DNA of 64,000 nt from Leptospira sp. (GTDB lineage Bacteria; Spirochaetota; Leptospiria; Leptospirales; Leptospiraceae). Below are positions 21,159 through 30,280 of the stretch, piece after piece. Numbering within the stretch: position 1 is the first letter of the stretch; the number at the start of each line of letters is the position of its first letter. The notes beneath the pieces were generated by a model. The model ran no database searches and was not told the DNA's origin. It saw only the letters and a list, made by a program, of their open reading frames with translations. The position numbers and the translations under genes were made by a program. The stretch lies in NCBI GenBank assembly GCA_009991425.1, contig JAACWH010000021.1:22665-86664 (forward strand), given 5' to 3'.

Positions 21159-22028
21159 TTGGAAGAAAATACCCTACTCTATTTCATTAAAAAGTCCACT
21201 AGCTTTCTCGAGAAGAAAGGAATACCTTCTCCAAGATTGGAAGCAGAAATACTCATCTCCTTTGTAATGAATTTGAGTCGAATACAGCTCTATGCAAAAT
21301 TCGATATGCCACTTACTGAGGAAGAAAAAGATGCCTACCGCCAACTCATAGTTAAAAGATCTGAAAAAGTTCCTTCTGCTTATTTGCTTGGCAAAAAAGA
21401 TTTCTACAATTCCACTTTTCTTGTCAATGAAGCTGTGCTCATTCCTCGACCCGAGACGGAAGAGTTAGTAGATTTCGTATTAAAGAATTGGATAAAACCA
21501 AATGAAGATTCTGGGATTCAAGCACTTGATCTGTGTAGTGGATCTGGATGCATTGGAATATCAGTGCAAAAAGCACGGAATAATTCTGAAATTTTTTTCC
21601 TGGATGTCTCTGCTTCAGCCTTAGAAGTTTGTAAAACTAATTATAAAAATATTTTACCAGATCAGGAATTTTCTGATTCTAAATTTATTGAATCTGATTT
21701 TTGGAAGAATTGGAACCAAGATTCATATTCAAAATTAGATTTCATATTTTGCAATCCGCCCTATGTTCTTCCCGAAGAAGAATCAATCTTAAGTGAAGAA
21801 GTTCAAAAGGAACCTAGACTTGCACTGATTGCAGATGATTTTCTTGCAAGTCATGAAATTATCCTTTTAGGTGCCTACTCTAATCTTAAAGCCCAAGGCA
21901 AGATGATTCTGGAGACTCATCCTAAGAAGGTGGAAGAACTCATTGAACTTGGAAAGAAGATTGGTTTTGAAACTAACTCTATGCTCGATCTATCGAAAAA
22001 AGAAAGATTTGTGATTTTTTCAAAATAG
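21159..22028 (+). CDS. prmC: Peptide chain release factor N5-glutamine methyltransferase
   Basis: PrmC (HemK) methylates the GGQ glutamine of release factors 1 and 2 with S-adenosylmethionine. The helical N-terminal domain is present. The characteristic block VLIPRPETEELVD, the SAM-binding LDLCSGSGCIGIS and the substrate motif CNPPYV are all visible. The length of 289 is normal. The start is TTG at 21159, 19 bases after the tRNA, because the first internal ATG would remove the N-terminal domain. prfA is not adjacent here. Confidence 0.93.
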   Translation: MEENTLLYFIKKSTSFLEKKGIPSPRLEAEILISFVMNLSRIQLYAKFDMPLTEEEKDAYRQLIVKRSEKVPSAYLLGKKDFYNSTFLVNEAVLIPRPETEELVDFVLKNWIKPNEDSGIQALDLCSGSGCIGISVQKARNNSEIFFLDVSASALEVCKTNYKNILPDQEFSDSKFIESDFWKNWNQDSYSKLDFIFCNPPYVLPEEESILSEEVQKEPRLALIADDFLASHEIILLGAYSNLKAQGKMILETHPKKVEELIELGKKIGFETNSMLDLSKKERFVIFSK

Positions 22029-22186
22029 AATAAAGAGATTTTTGGTTGGTAGATCTGAGTATTATTTTAGCTGAACCATAAGCTTATGTCTATGATCAGC
22101 ATACATTTTTGAATAAAGCATATTTGAACTCAGCAAAAGTTAACAAAGAATTTTAAATACCTATCAATCGGATACATTTCCTGAAC

Positions 22187-23533
22187 TTATGCTATTTTCT
22201 CTTTCTTATGCTCGCGAATTACCAAAAGTAAAAATCCAAAAGCTAGAGAAAAACCTATGCAGACTACAAACACAAGGTAAGGTCCTTTCTGAAAATATGC
22301 AATAGCAAAAGCTAAAGGTGCAAAGGCACGTGCCAATGAACCAAACGCACGAAAGATTCCCAAGTTTCTACCTTGGTGGTTGGCACTAGATCTGAGTGAG
22401 GCAATGGAAGAAAGGCTAGGATGCAAAAGAGCTGAACCAACAGAAAGCAAACCTAAGAATAAAAAGAGAAGTCCCGTATTTTTGGGGAATCCAAGAAGAC
22501 CTAGATATCCTAAGGATAAAAATACCGTTCCCACGATTGCAATTTTTACTTCGGCAACTTTTCCAGATAGTCGTCTAACAACACCACCTTGGATAAAAAT
22601 GATGATGCTTCCAATGAATAGAAAAGTAAGACCGATGTCCTTAGGCGTAAACGAGAACTCGGTATTTAAGAAAAAGTTCAGACAGAATTCAAATCCAGAA
22701 AAAGAAAAGATAAACAAAAGATAGATAAAGGAAATAGAGAATAAATTCCTAAACCTTGAAGAAAACATATCAAAAATAGGATGAATTGATTTTTTATATT
22801 CAGCATTCTCTTTATCATTTGCAAGGCTACTAGATGATTTATCGCTAGAAGAATTCGAAACTAATTTTGGCAAGGTCTCCTTATAAATGATACCAACAAG
22901 TAGAAAAGTAAAAAATGCTATTAAGAGTGAAACGCAGGCTGAGGCAGAAAAAATTGTAAAAGTTATAGATTGAAACGCTGGGAAAATTTGACCGAGTTCA
23001 ATCCCACTAAGCAGTCCCCCTAGAAAGGGTCCGAACACAAATCCAAGACCTATCCCCGCCCCTATCATTCCCATACCTTTAGCTCTATCTTTGATGGATG
23101 TGGAATCGGCCATAGAAGCGCTGGCGACTGAAATGTTTCCTCCCATAGCACCCGTTATAAGACGAGAAACAACAAAGCTTGTGAAGCTTGCAGAAAAGAG
23201 CCAAACAATGTAACCTAAAAGATTTCCTAAACTTGTGAAAAGAAGAATTGGCTTTCTGCCAACAGTATCTGATAGTCTTCCCCAAATTGGTGAGAAAATA
23301 AATTGTAAAATAGAATAGATCGAACCAAGAATCCCTCCGAATAGAACAATAAGAAATGCCTTACCTTCATCTCCTGCTAGAGATTCTGCCATTTGATAGA
23401 TCCATAAAAAAATAGGATCATTTCCAATCTGAATATAATGGCGAATCGTTTCTGGAAAAAGTGGAAAGATGACAGAGAAACCCATCATATCACCGAAAAC
23501 TATTAAAAACAAGATCAAGGTATTTTTATTCAT
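22187..23533 (-). CDS. MFS transporter (TetA/drug-efflux-like)
   Basis: Twelve hydrophobic helices are expected over 448 residues. The MFS signature GRLSDTVGRKPILL lies after helix 2 (residues about 84-97), and SRLITGAMGGNISVASASMAD follows in the helix 4-5 region, as in TetA-like drug:H+ antiporters. A central cytoplasmic loop (about residues 215-245) is Ser/Lys-rich. The substrate is unknown. The gene is convergent with prmC, with 158 bases between the two stops holding no gene. Confidence 0.85.
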   Translation of the reverse strand: MNKNTLILFLIVFGDMMGFSVIFPLFPETIRHYIQIGNDPIFLWIYQMAESLAGDEGKAFLIVLFGGILGSIYSILQFIFSPIWGRLSDTVGRKPILLFTSLGNLLGYIVWLFSASFTSFVVSRLITGAMGGNISVASASMADSTSIKDRAKGMGMIGAGIGLGFVFGPFLGGLLSGIELGQIFPAFQSITFTIFSASACVSLLIAFFTFLLVGIIYKETLPKLVSNSSSDKSSSSLANDKENAEYKKSIHPIFDMFSSRFRNLFSISFIYLLFIFSFSGFEFCLNFFLNTEFSFTPKDIGLTFLFIGSIIIFIQGGVVRRLSGKVAEVKIAIVGTVFLSLGYLGLLGFPKNTGLLFLFLGLLSVGSALLHPSLSSIASLRSSANHQGRNLGIFRAFGSLARAFAPLAFAIAYFQKGPYLVFVVCIGFSLAFGFLLLVIREHKKEKIA

Positions 23534-23601
23534 AAAGGGCTCAATAATTACAGGCTGATAGATAATAGATAGGGATGCAAAACGAAAAGATAGCAGTACG
23601 T

Positions 23602-23637
23602 AAAAAATCCTCCCCCTAAACGTATAAGGGAAGGATC
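23602..23637 (-). terminator. Rho-independent terminator of the phasin-like gene
   Basis: Read on the minus strand, ATCCTTCCCT (23636-23627) pairs imperfectly with AGGGGGAGGAT (23617-23607). A run of six T follows. It lies 12-47 bases past the stop of the gene at 23649-24011. Confidence 0.65.
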
Positions 23638-23648
23638 CTTTGAATCAA

Positions 23649-24011
23649 TTAACCTTTTTTAATAAGCTTATTTAGTTCATCGATTCCTTTCTGAACGGTT
23701 TCCTTCACTTGTGCTGGAACCATAGTCTCGATTTGAGCAGAAAGATTAGTGTAATTGTCTTTAACTTTTGTCAAAACTTCTTCGTAGCTCGCATTAGCTT
23801 GGTTAACTGCAGCTTTTGAATCTGATACAGTTTTATTAAGTAGGTCACGAAGTTTTTGGGCATCTTCTGAAGTTTCAGCAGCACCTTTAGTTTTAAGTTC
23901 TTCGTAAAGTTTTTCTAAATCAGTTACAGCTGACTTCAACTTTCCTTCACCAGATTTGAATACAGCGATGCTAGCATTCACTAAATCCATTAAGATTTTT
24001 TCCATTTCCAT
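23649..24011 (-). CDS. Phasin-like helical protein (120 aa)
   Basis: This small, all-helical, Lys/Ala/Glu-rich amphipathic protein has no signal peptide. Its heptad-like pattern (KLKSAVTDLEKLYEELKTKG; AQIETMVPAQVKETVQKG) fits phasin-family or PHA-granule-associated proteins, which coat polymer granules. AGAGGA precedes the ATG and a strong terminator follows, so it is a single-gene unit and may be well expressed. It shares its general character with the 72-residue protein at 32819-33037. The family call rests on composition and pattern, not on a catalytic motif. Confidence 0.6.
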   Translation of the reverse strand: MEMEKILMDLVNASIAVFKSGEGKLKSAVTDLEKLYEELKTKGAAETSEDAQKLRDLLNKTVSDSKAAVNQANASYEEVLTKVKDNYTNLSAQIETMVPAQVKETVQKGIDELNKLIKKG

Positions 24012-24094
24012 AACATTCCTCTAAAAATTAGTATTACAATTATTTAAGAAGGAAATATTTTAGGCAACTCGTTTCTGAGAGAAATTAGAAATTC

Positions 24095-24670
24095 TTAGCC
24101 GTTTTCAATCAATTTCTTGATTTGGTCACGGATTTTAGCTGCAGTCTCATAATCTTCTGTTCGAATTGCATTTTCTAGTGTATCTTCTAAAATTTGTAAT
24201 TGAGTTTTGGGAAGTGAGGCTGGCTTTTTATCTGAGGTAACAGATTGACCTTGGATTTCTTCAGCGTTCATTAGAATTCCTGCTTCTTGGAAAACTGCTT
24301 GTGCGACATAAATAGGTGCATTAGCTCTAAGCGCGAGAGCAATTGAATCAGATGGTCTTGCATCTAATACAATTATTTCTTCATCTTTTTGCAAAGAAAC
24401 CTTAGCATAGAAAGTATTGTCCAGTATCTCTTCAATGGCTATCTTAATTACATTTGCACCCAAAGCAGTCACCATATAAAGCATAAGATCATGCGACATT
24501 GGTCTAGGAGGCTTGGTTCCATCAATCACTGAGGTAATGGAATGTGTCTCTAGTGGTCCTATAAATATAGGCACAACTCTCTCTTCCTTCGATTCCTTTG
24601 CTTTTAAAAAAACAGCGAAACCAACATTTGTGAGAGATATGTCCGATATACTGACCTCTAAATAATCCAC
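24095..24670 (-). CDS. Bifunctional nuclease (DUF151) family protein with UVR motif
   Basis: The first 135 residues are the BFN/DUF151 domain: VFLKAKESKEERVVPIFIGP, then RPMSHDLMLYMVTALGA and ARPSDSIALALRANAPIYVA. The C-terminal 35 residues (LEDTLENAIRTEDYETAAKI RDQ) form a UvrB/UvrC-type motif, an interaction helix pair. Some DUF151 proteins have reported RNase/DNase activity. In other bacteria the DUF151-UVR pairing is common, but its biological role is poorly defined. It is cytoplasmic and precedes a tRNA on the same strand. Confidence 0.88.
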   Translation of the reverse strand: MDYLEVSISDISLTNVGFAVFLKAKESKEERVVPIFIGPLETHSITSVIDGTKPPRPMSHDLMLYMVTALGANVIKIAIEEILDNTFYAKVSLQKDEEIIVLDARPSDSIALALRANAPIYVAQAVFQEAGILMNAEEIQGQSVTSDKKPASLPKTQLQILEDTLENAIRTEDYETAAKIRDQIKKLIENG

Positions 24671-24699
24671 AATGCTTAGACTCTTTTAAAGAAATTTCG

Positions 24700-24773
24700 T
24701 GGGCCCAGAAGGGCTCGAACCTTCGACCCGCAGATTATGAGTCTGCTGCTCTAACCAACTGAGCTATAGGCCC
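24700..24773 (-). tRNA. tRNA with CAT anticodon (Met, or Ile2)
   Basis: Read on the minus strand, acceptor GGGCCTA pairs with TGGGCCC, the D stem is GCTC/GAGC, the anticodon stem is GCAGA/TCTGC with loop CTCATAA, and the T arm contains GGTTCGAGCCC. Elongator Met and lysidine-modified Ile2 tRNAs both have this loop, and I cannot separate them by eye. An initiator is unlikely because the first acceptor pair is a regular G-C. Confidence 0.92.
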
Positions 24774-24800
24774 CGAGACTCCAGTTTTTTTTTTCTATCA

Positions 24801-25277
24801 CTATCGACAAGAAGAAATCCATTGTAAGTCGAGAAAGCTTTGCAGTAATTCTTCCTCATCTTTGCGAATAAAAACTCGAATGAGAATTTTGGATTCATTC
24901 AGAAGTATGCTCAATTTGGTAAGCTGATTCCCTTCTGACTGAAATGATTCTTGGAATAGCAAAATTTTTGGATTATTTAGAGAAATTGGATTTTCTGGAA
25001 AAATTTCTTTGATTTCCTGATCTGATAAAATTCGAGAAAGTTCCCTAAAGACTATAAAAAATTTATCTCCTAATTTAGGATAAACTCGTAAACTTTTTTT
25101 CTGACCTTCTCCATAGTTTAAATAAGCATCTTCTGGAATTTGAAAATCACATTTTAGGAAAGAAAATTTTTCCATTTTGCGAACACCTCGATTTTGAGAA
25201 GGAAGGTTCAAGGGATCAGAAAGAAGACTCGTTGACAAAATTAAACTAGAGAGTAATATCAAAACTACAGATCGCAT
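24801..25277 (-). CDS. Exported hypothetical protein
   Basis: I chose the ATG at 25277 because it is followed directly by a signal peptide (MRSVVLILLSSLILSTSLLS) and is preceded by AAGGA about 9 bases upstream. A longer reading from 25331 would bury the signal. The mature part of about 138 residues is mixed alpha/beta with no recognised motif. It contains FSFLKCDFQIPEDAYLN and ends in SSCR, so one disulfide is possible. The start codon overlaps the divergent hemW start. Confidence 0.6.
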   Translation of the reverse strand: MRSVVLILLSSLILSTSLLSDPLNLPSQNRGVRKMEKFSFLKCDFQIPEDAYLNYGEGQKKSLRVYPKLGDKFFIVFRELSRILSDQEIKEIFPENPISLNNPKILLFQESFQSEGNQLTKLSILLNESKILIRVFIRKDEEELLQSFLDLQWISSCR

Positions 25278-26505
25278 GCAAAATTTTCCTTCATCCAGTT
25301 CCCAAGTTCTCATTGAACCAACTAAGATCATCCAAAAAAGAAACGGATATTCGGGAGTTTACATTCATTTTCCCTTCTGCATTCAAAAATGTTCCTACTG
25401 CGATTTTTATTCTATCGGCTCAGGCAAAACCAGATCCGAAGCCGAGAAAAATATTTTCCAAACATACAAAGATGAATTGGATTTCAGACTTCATAACAAT
25501 ACATTATGGAATACTTATACCTATGATACAATCTTCTTTGGAGGCGGAACTCCATCGAGAATGGATCTGAGCAGCTTAGCTGATTTTATAAATTACTTAA
25601 AGCTACGCTTAGCCCTTAGTGAAGATTTCGAGATGACTTTAGAAGCGAACCCTGAAGATGTAACGAAGGATAATGTAAAAGCTTGGAAGCAATTAGGTTT
25701 TACAAGAATCAATATGGGCTACCAATCCAGTAAGCCTGAGCATCTCCAATATGTGGGAAGATTTTATGATCCTAAACAATACAAGCAAGCTCCGCAAATT
25801 CTTGCTGATTCTGGGATTTCTGAAACAGGTTATGATTTAATATATGGATTCCCTGGTCAGAAAAAAGAAGAATTCTTAAAAGATATTGATCTTCTATTAT
25901 CTTATAAGCCAACACATCTCAGTATGTATTCACTCACTTTGGAAAAAGGCACTGAATATTCTAGACAGGTTCGCGAAGGAAAAAAATTGCAACCAGAGGA
26001 AGAACTGCAAATCGAAATTTTGGAATCCCTTCCTCAGATTATGCATGCGAATGGATATGAATGGTACGAAGTGTCCAACTATTGTCTACCTGGACACAGA
26101 TCCAGGCACAATCTTCGTTATTGGATGATGGAGCCTTATTTAGCCATAGGCCCTGGAGCTCATGGTTTTGATGGGCAACACCGGTATGGAAATGCTCGCA
26201 ATTTAGAAACGTATACCAAGAATCCTATCTTAGCCAAACTAGAACCGATTGATTATAAAATTGAATTATTTTTATCCTTATTCCGAATTTTTGCTGCTAT
26301 ACAAATCGATAGCTTCCTAGGTGATTTGAATTCTTCTTTCTATAGGATTGTAGATCAAAAGTTAAAATCATGGTCAGCTAAAGATTTAGCCTCATATGAA
26401 AATGGAATCTTTCAATGGAAGCCTCAGGCAGTTTACTATTTAGATAATTATATTTTAGAATTGAGCGAGGCGATAGAAGAAGAATCTTCTAAAGTAAAAG
26501 TATAG
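25276..26505 (+). CDS. hemW: Radical SAM haem chaperone / HemW-like protein
   Basis: The radical SAM cluster motif is C35-x3-C39-x2-C42 in PFCIQKCSYCDF. FFGGGTPSRMD, TLEANPED and GYQSSKPEHLQYVGR are HemW/HemN-family blocks. HemW proteins bind and deliver haem. The anaerobic coproporphyrinogen oxidase HemN has an extra N-terminal extension and cysteine, which I do not see, so HemW is preferred. The ATG at 25276 lies inside GCATGC, where the divergent gene also starts. It is followed after one base by the SRAP gene. Confidence 0.87.
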   Translation: MQNFPSSSSQVLIEPTKIIQKRNGYSGVYIHFPFCIQKCSYCDFYSIGSGKTRSEAEKNIFQTYKDELDFRLHNNTLWNTYTYDTIFFGGGTPSRMDLSSLADFINYLKLRLALSEDFEMTLEANPEDVTKDNVKAWKQLGFTRINMGYQSSKPEHLQYVGRFYDPKQYKQAPQILADSGISETGYDLIYGFPGQKKEEFLKDIDLLLSYKPTHLSMYSLTLEKGTEYSRQVREGKKLQPEEELQIEILESLPQIMHANGYEWYEVSNYCLPGHRSRHNLRYWMMEPYLAIGPGAHGFDGQHRYGNARNLETYTKNPILAKLEPIDYKIELFLSLFRIFAAIQIDSFLGDLNSSFYRIVDQKLKSWSAKDLASYENGIFQWKPQAVYYLDNYILELSEAIEEESSKVKV

Positions 26506-26506
26506 T

Positions 26507-27214
26507 ATGTGTGGACGTTTTGTACGATTTACCAAAGAAAGTTTATTCGCTGATTTGATTCTGCGAGATGGAAGTTCCTTCTTGGAAGAAGAGCATTTTG
26601 CAGCGAGATACAATATCTCTCCAGGAACTCCAGTGGAAATTCTTCGTAAAGATTCTGGTAACTACTACAATGACTTTGTCTTGTGGGGTCTTCTACCTTC
26701 TTGGTCAAAGGATGCTCTTCAGAAAAGATATTCCAATGCAAGATTGGAAGGTATTGAAGAAAAGCCTTCTTTTAGAGGTCCTTATTTAAGAAGACGTTGT
26801 TTAATTCAGGCTGATGGTTATTACGAGTGGATGACCAAGAATAAAAAGAAATTTCCGTATTTTATTCATACGCCTGAGCAAACCCCTTTTGCCTTAGGTG
26901 GCCTTTGGGATATTTGGATGGGAAAAGACGGAAGTGAAGAATACACGCTAGCTTTGATAACCATGCAGGCTAATAAATCTGTGTCTTATATACATGACCG
27001 TATGCCAGTTGTTATACCAAAAGAGCATTATGTGTCCTGGTTAGATTCTAGTCTAAGCTCAAGAGAAATCCAAAAGATTACAGAACTCAGTCATTCCAAT
27101 ATATGGAATAGCCACCAAGTTGGACAGGAAGTAAATCATTCTAGTGCCGATGGTGCCCACTTAATCCAAACTGTTGAGCCCGAAATAGAAAAAGAACCTG
27201 GACTATTTGATTAG
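26507..27214 (+). CDS. yedK: SOS response-associated peptidase (SRAP) family protein
   Basis: The sequence starts MCGRF, giving the catalytic Cys2 after Met removal. Further family blocks are ARYNISPG, RCLIQADGYYEW (catalytic Glu), FALGGLWDIW and HDRMPVVI (His). YedK/HMCES proteins crosslink covalently to abasic sites in single-stranded DNA and shield them. The length of 235 is normal. It begins one base after the hemW stop and is surely in the same transcript. I see no LexA box. Confidence 0.92.
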   Translation: MCGRFVRFTKESLFADLILRDGSSFLEEEHFAARYNISPGTPVEILRKDSGNYYNDFVLWGLLPSWSKDALQKRYSNARLEGIEEKPSFRGPYLRRRCLIQADGYYEWMTKNKKKFPYFIHTPEQTPFALGGLWDIWMGKDGSEEYTLALITMQANKSVSYIHDRMPVVIPKEHYVSWLDSSLSSREIQKITELSHSNIWNSHQVGQEVNHSSADGAHLIQTVEPEIEKEPGLFD

Positions 27215-27268
27215 TAATTTTATAAAAAAGTTTGATTCCAAATTCATTCTTTAAATCATGGTTATCAC

Positions 27269-27342
<74 letters not shown>

Positions 27343-27426
27343 TACCGTGTTTGGATTTAGCTTACAGGTTACCAGATCTGTTAACGCTTAAGTTCGAATG
27401 AACCTACGGTTTTTACTAGAAGAAAT

Positions 27427-27499
<73 letters not shown>

Positions 27500-27599
27500 C
27501 CATTTTTCTAGAACTTACACTTCCCTATTTAGATTCTTTGGTAATTTCTATACTTTGGTTTTTAAAAAATTTGCTTAAACAAGAATCTGTTAAAATTTT

Positions 27600-28511
27600 T
27601 CATTTAACTCTTGTTACGTAAAAAGTAAAGCTTTTAACAGCCATATTTCCATGATAATCGGTAGCCAAAACTTCAATTGTATGTTCACCTGAGGGCAGAG
27701 AAAGATTTCCTACCAGATAACGATCTTTTAAGAAAAGGTCTGAAAACTTTAAACCATTTTCATTTAGCCAATCATTATTCTGGAATTGTATAGAATTAAA
27801 ATTGCTCTGTTGTATTGGCTTTCCATTTAACTTAAATTGAACAGACTGAACTCCAAACCTTTGGCTCTTTCGAACTCCACTGTCTTGTATTAAAACTGTA
27901 AATGGAAAAGAATCAGAGAGATTGATTGTATCTCCCGAATTGATATTGGTGTATTTTTCCCCAACATGTACATTTAGTCCGCCAATGAGTGGAGCTGTTT
28001 CATCAATGATTTTTGGAAGATAAATCAGAGGATTCACTATCTTTCTTCCAAACTCTAGACTAAGTACGAAATGCAAATGACCACCGCTGGAGTGACCTGT
28101 ATTGCCTGTGATACCTATTTCTTGGCCATTTTTTACAGCTCTATCTAGCTTACCATGAGAAGTATGGAGATGGTAGTATGCAGAATAAGCACCTTTTCCA
28201 TGATCAACCCAGACTGTATCTCCCGAACCCCACTCTTCGTGAAAAGGATCATCGGATGTGTATCTAGTATAAAGAATCTTCCCTTCGCCAATAGAATGGA
28301 CTTTTTCTAAATAAGATGAGATATCAACTCCATTATGGAAATGATCCCATCTTGATTCTCCAAAAACAGAGGATATACGATCTGATATCTGTTCGGTTTG
28401 AACAGGCCAATTGAAATTCCATTGTTTTTTATCTTGGGAATGAAGTGATGGAAAAAATTCCTTGCAATGGAAGCAGAAAACTAGCAAATATAACAAAGTA
28501 AAGGATTTCAT
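27600..28511 (-). CDS. M23-family metallopeptidase, probably a lipoprotein
   Basis: The M23 zinc ligands are intact: HNGVD (HxxxD) in [11 protein letters not shown], and HLH in [22 protein letters not shown] provides the catalytic His loop. Such enzymes cut peptidoglycan cross-links. The N-terminus ([15 protein letters not shown]) fits a signal peptide with a cysteine that may be lipidated. The C-terminal 110 residues are a beta-rich domain ([16 protein letters not shown]) that probably helps substrate or partner binding. The gene is divergent from the sigma-factor gene with 45 bases between starts. Confidence 0.88.
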   Translation of the reverse strand: MKSFTLLYLLVFCFHCKEFFPSLHSQDKKQWNFNWPVQTEQISDRISSVFGESRWDHFHNGVDISSYLEKVHSIGEGKILYTRYTSDDPFHEEWGSGDTVWVDHGKGAYSAYYHLHTSHGKLDRAVKNGQEIGITGNTGHSSGGHLHFVLSLEFGRKIVNPLIYLPKIIDETAPLIGGLNVHVGEKYTNINSGDTINLSDSFPFTVLIQDSGVRKSQRFGVQSVQFKLNGKPIQQSNFNSIQFQNNDWLNENGLKFSDLFLKDRYLVGNLSLPSGEHTIEVLATDYHGNMAVKSFTFYVTRVK

Positions 28512-28556
28512 ATCTTCTTAAATGATACCATTTCATATTTCCTTCAAACATCTGCA

Positions 28557-29468
28557 ATGCAAAAACAACTAAACCCTCAAGAGATCAATCAGCTCGTATC
28601 AGATGCTGGAAATGGCAATTCTGAAGCATTGAAAAATTTTTTCGAAATCTATTCAGAGGATATCTATAACTTTCCCATTCGTGTGTTTCATCTTTCAGAA
28701 GACGATGCGAGTGATTTCTATATTTATGCATTTGAACGACTAAAATCTGGTCGACGATTGCAAAGTTTTGGTGGAAAATCCAGCTTTAAAACATGGTTCT
28801 ATTCTGTACTCAGAAATCTACTCATTGATTGGAAGAGAACCATCAAAGAAGTAAAAATCCAATCCATTACCAGAACAAATGTGGATGGAAAAGAATACAA
28901 TACTATCGAAGATGAATCCGACCCCTTGCTTCCTGAAAAAGAAAAGGCATTAGAAATCTCAGAGCAATTTTTAGAAAATCTAAGTGAAATTAAAATTGAA
29001 AGTAGAGCTATTTTTAAATTGTCTTATATTTTTTATCTTCAATTGGAAAAAGATGAAGTGGAGTATATTTTAGATAAAACTAAAATCAACTTACTCGAGT
29101 TAAAGAATTGGATTTTAGAAACTAGATCTTCCCTTTCCAACAAAGAAGAGGATATTAATAAACTAGAAGATAAGATTACATCCATCTACCTCAGTATTTT
29201 AGAATTAAAAGAACAACAAATTACAGAGCCTATCGAAGATTCAAAATCCAATCTACCCATTGTTGATAAAATTGGAGCTTCTTTACAAAAGAAATACGAA
29301 CAAAGACGTAAATTAATTGAAAGAAAACAAAAGGGTCATTTTCTTTCGCGAACTCCCTACAAAGAAGTTGCTCAACTTTTAGGTATTTCTGAGGGCGGAG
29401 TTAGTGTGACCTTAATTCGAGTTGTGGAAAAATTACAAAAAAAAATTAAATTTGATGAGTTTTCTTAA
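28557..29468 (+). CDS. Sigma-70-family (ECF-like) RNA polymerase sigma factor with extended linker
   Basis: Region 2 is clear at about residues 25-100 ([32 protein letters not shown]). Region 4 is at the C-terminus ([22 protein letters not shown]). The linker between them is about 150 residues with coiled-coil character, far longer than in ordinary ECF factors, which are about 180-200 residues in total. The ATG has no obvious Shine-Dalgarno sequence. It is followed by an unknown gene (41-base gap) and a CHAT protease gene in the same direction, so it probably serves a dedicated signalling circuit. Confidence 0.8.
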   Translation: MQKQLNPQEINQLVSDAGNGNSEALKNFFEIYSEDIYNFPIRVFHLSEDDASDFYIYAFERLKSGRRLQSFGGKSSFKTWFYSVLRNLLIDWKRTIKEVKIQSITRTNVDGKEYNTIEDESDPLLPEKEKALEISEQFLENLSEIKIESRAIFKLSYIFYLQLEKDEVEYILDKTKINLLELKNWILETRSSLSNKEEDINKLEDKITSIYLSILELKEQQITEPIEDSKSNLPIVDKIGASLQKKYEQRRKLIERKQKGHFLSRTPYKEVAQLLGISEGGVSVTLIRVVEKLQKKIKFDEFS

Positions 29469-29509
29469 ATAATTCATCGTCTGATTTTCAAAGAGACAGG
29501 AGCTAGGCT

Positions 29510-30271
29510 ATGCCACTAAAGAAGAACGATTCCAACCAATCATCTGAAGAAGAAGCATTAAATAGATTTTTCAACGAGGATCCACATCTATTCGATGAGG
29601 CCTTGGAGAATGATTCTATTTTTCATACCATAGCTAAATTGGAAACCCTGCTCACTCTTTCTAAAAAAAATTCAATCATACCTTCCTTATCACTATCTTC
29701 TCAAGAATTGGAAGAGTTCCAAGCGGACATTGATATTGCTAAAGCTGAAATAGAAATGCAAGCAAGTAAAAAAGCAAAAGTCCCTGAGTTTCTATTACGC
29801 TATGCTGATAGAAATATAGATAAACCTGAAAGAAAGCAGACTCTCTTGGTAAGACTTTCCCAAATGGGTATTCAAGTTTTTGAGTCTTTGAAAGATGGCC
29901 TAAGTCTAACTCCAAGCCTATCACTTTCTCCTGACATTCGTTCATCGCTCGGTACTTTAAACCCTAATACTGAAAATTCCGCAAGTCATGTTGTCTTCGA
30001 AGAAACCATTCAAAATGGTCAGAAATTTTTCTACCAAATGGTTAGAGAAACACCAGAAGAAGTATTCCTAAGCATTAAGATTGAACAAAATGAAGCTACA
30101 GAAGAATTCAAACAAGTGATACTGAGAAAAGAAAGTCGGTTCATTTTGTCCAATCGTTTGAATTCTGATGGAATTGTTAATTTTTCTGGCTTAAAGGAAG
30201 GGGAATATACAGTAGAATTTCTAGGTTCTTCTTCTAATAAATTAGTTGACTTATATTTAATCGTAGATTAA
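29510..30271 (+). CDS. Hypothetical protein between sigma factor and CHAT protease
   Basis: I recognise no named family in these 253 residues. The N-terminal half is acidic and helical (SSEEEALNRFFNEDPHLFDE). The middle holds a Ser/Leu-rich stretch with SLSLTPSLSLS. The C-terminal 90 residues look like a beta-sandwich (FILSNRLNSDGIVNFSGLKE). There is no zinc-finger anti-sigma motif, signal peptide or membrane helix. A good RBS (GACAGGAG) precedes the ATG. By position it could be the sigma factor's inhibitor and the CHAT protease's substrate, but this is inference. Confidence 0.65.
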   Translation: MPLKKNDSNQSSEEEALNRFFNEDPHLFDEALENDSIFHTIAKLETLLTLSKKNSIIPSLSLSSQELEEFQADIDIAKAEIEMQASKKAKVPEFLLRYADRNIDKPERKQTLLVRLSQMGIQVFESLKDGLSLTPSLSLSPDIRSSLGTLNPNTENSASHVVFEETIQNGQKFFYQMVRETPEEVFLSIKIEQNEATEEFKQVILRKESRFILSNRLNSDGIVNFSGLKEGEYTVEFLGSSSNKLVDLYLIVD

Positions 30272-30280
30272 GTTTTACCA

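Noticed and set aside
27343..27426. Possible small RNA or 5S-like gene in the tRNA-Ile/Ala spacer
   Set aside because: There are complementary blocks but no similarity to 5S or another known RNA. A tRNA-precursor processing stem is enough to explain them.
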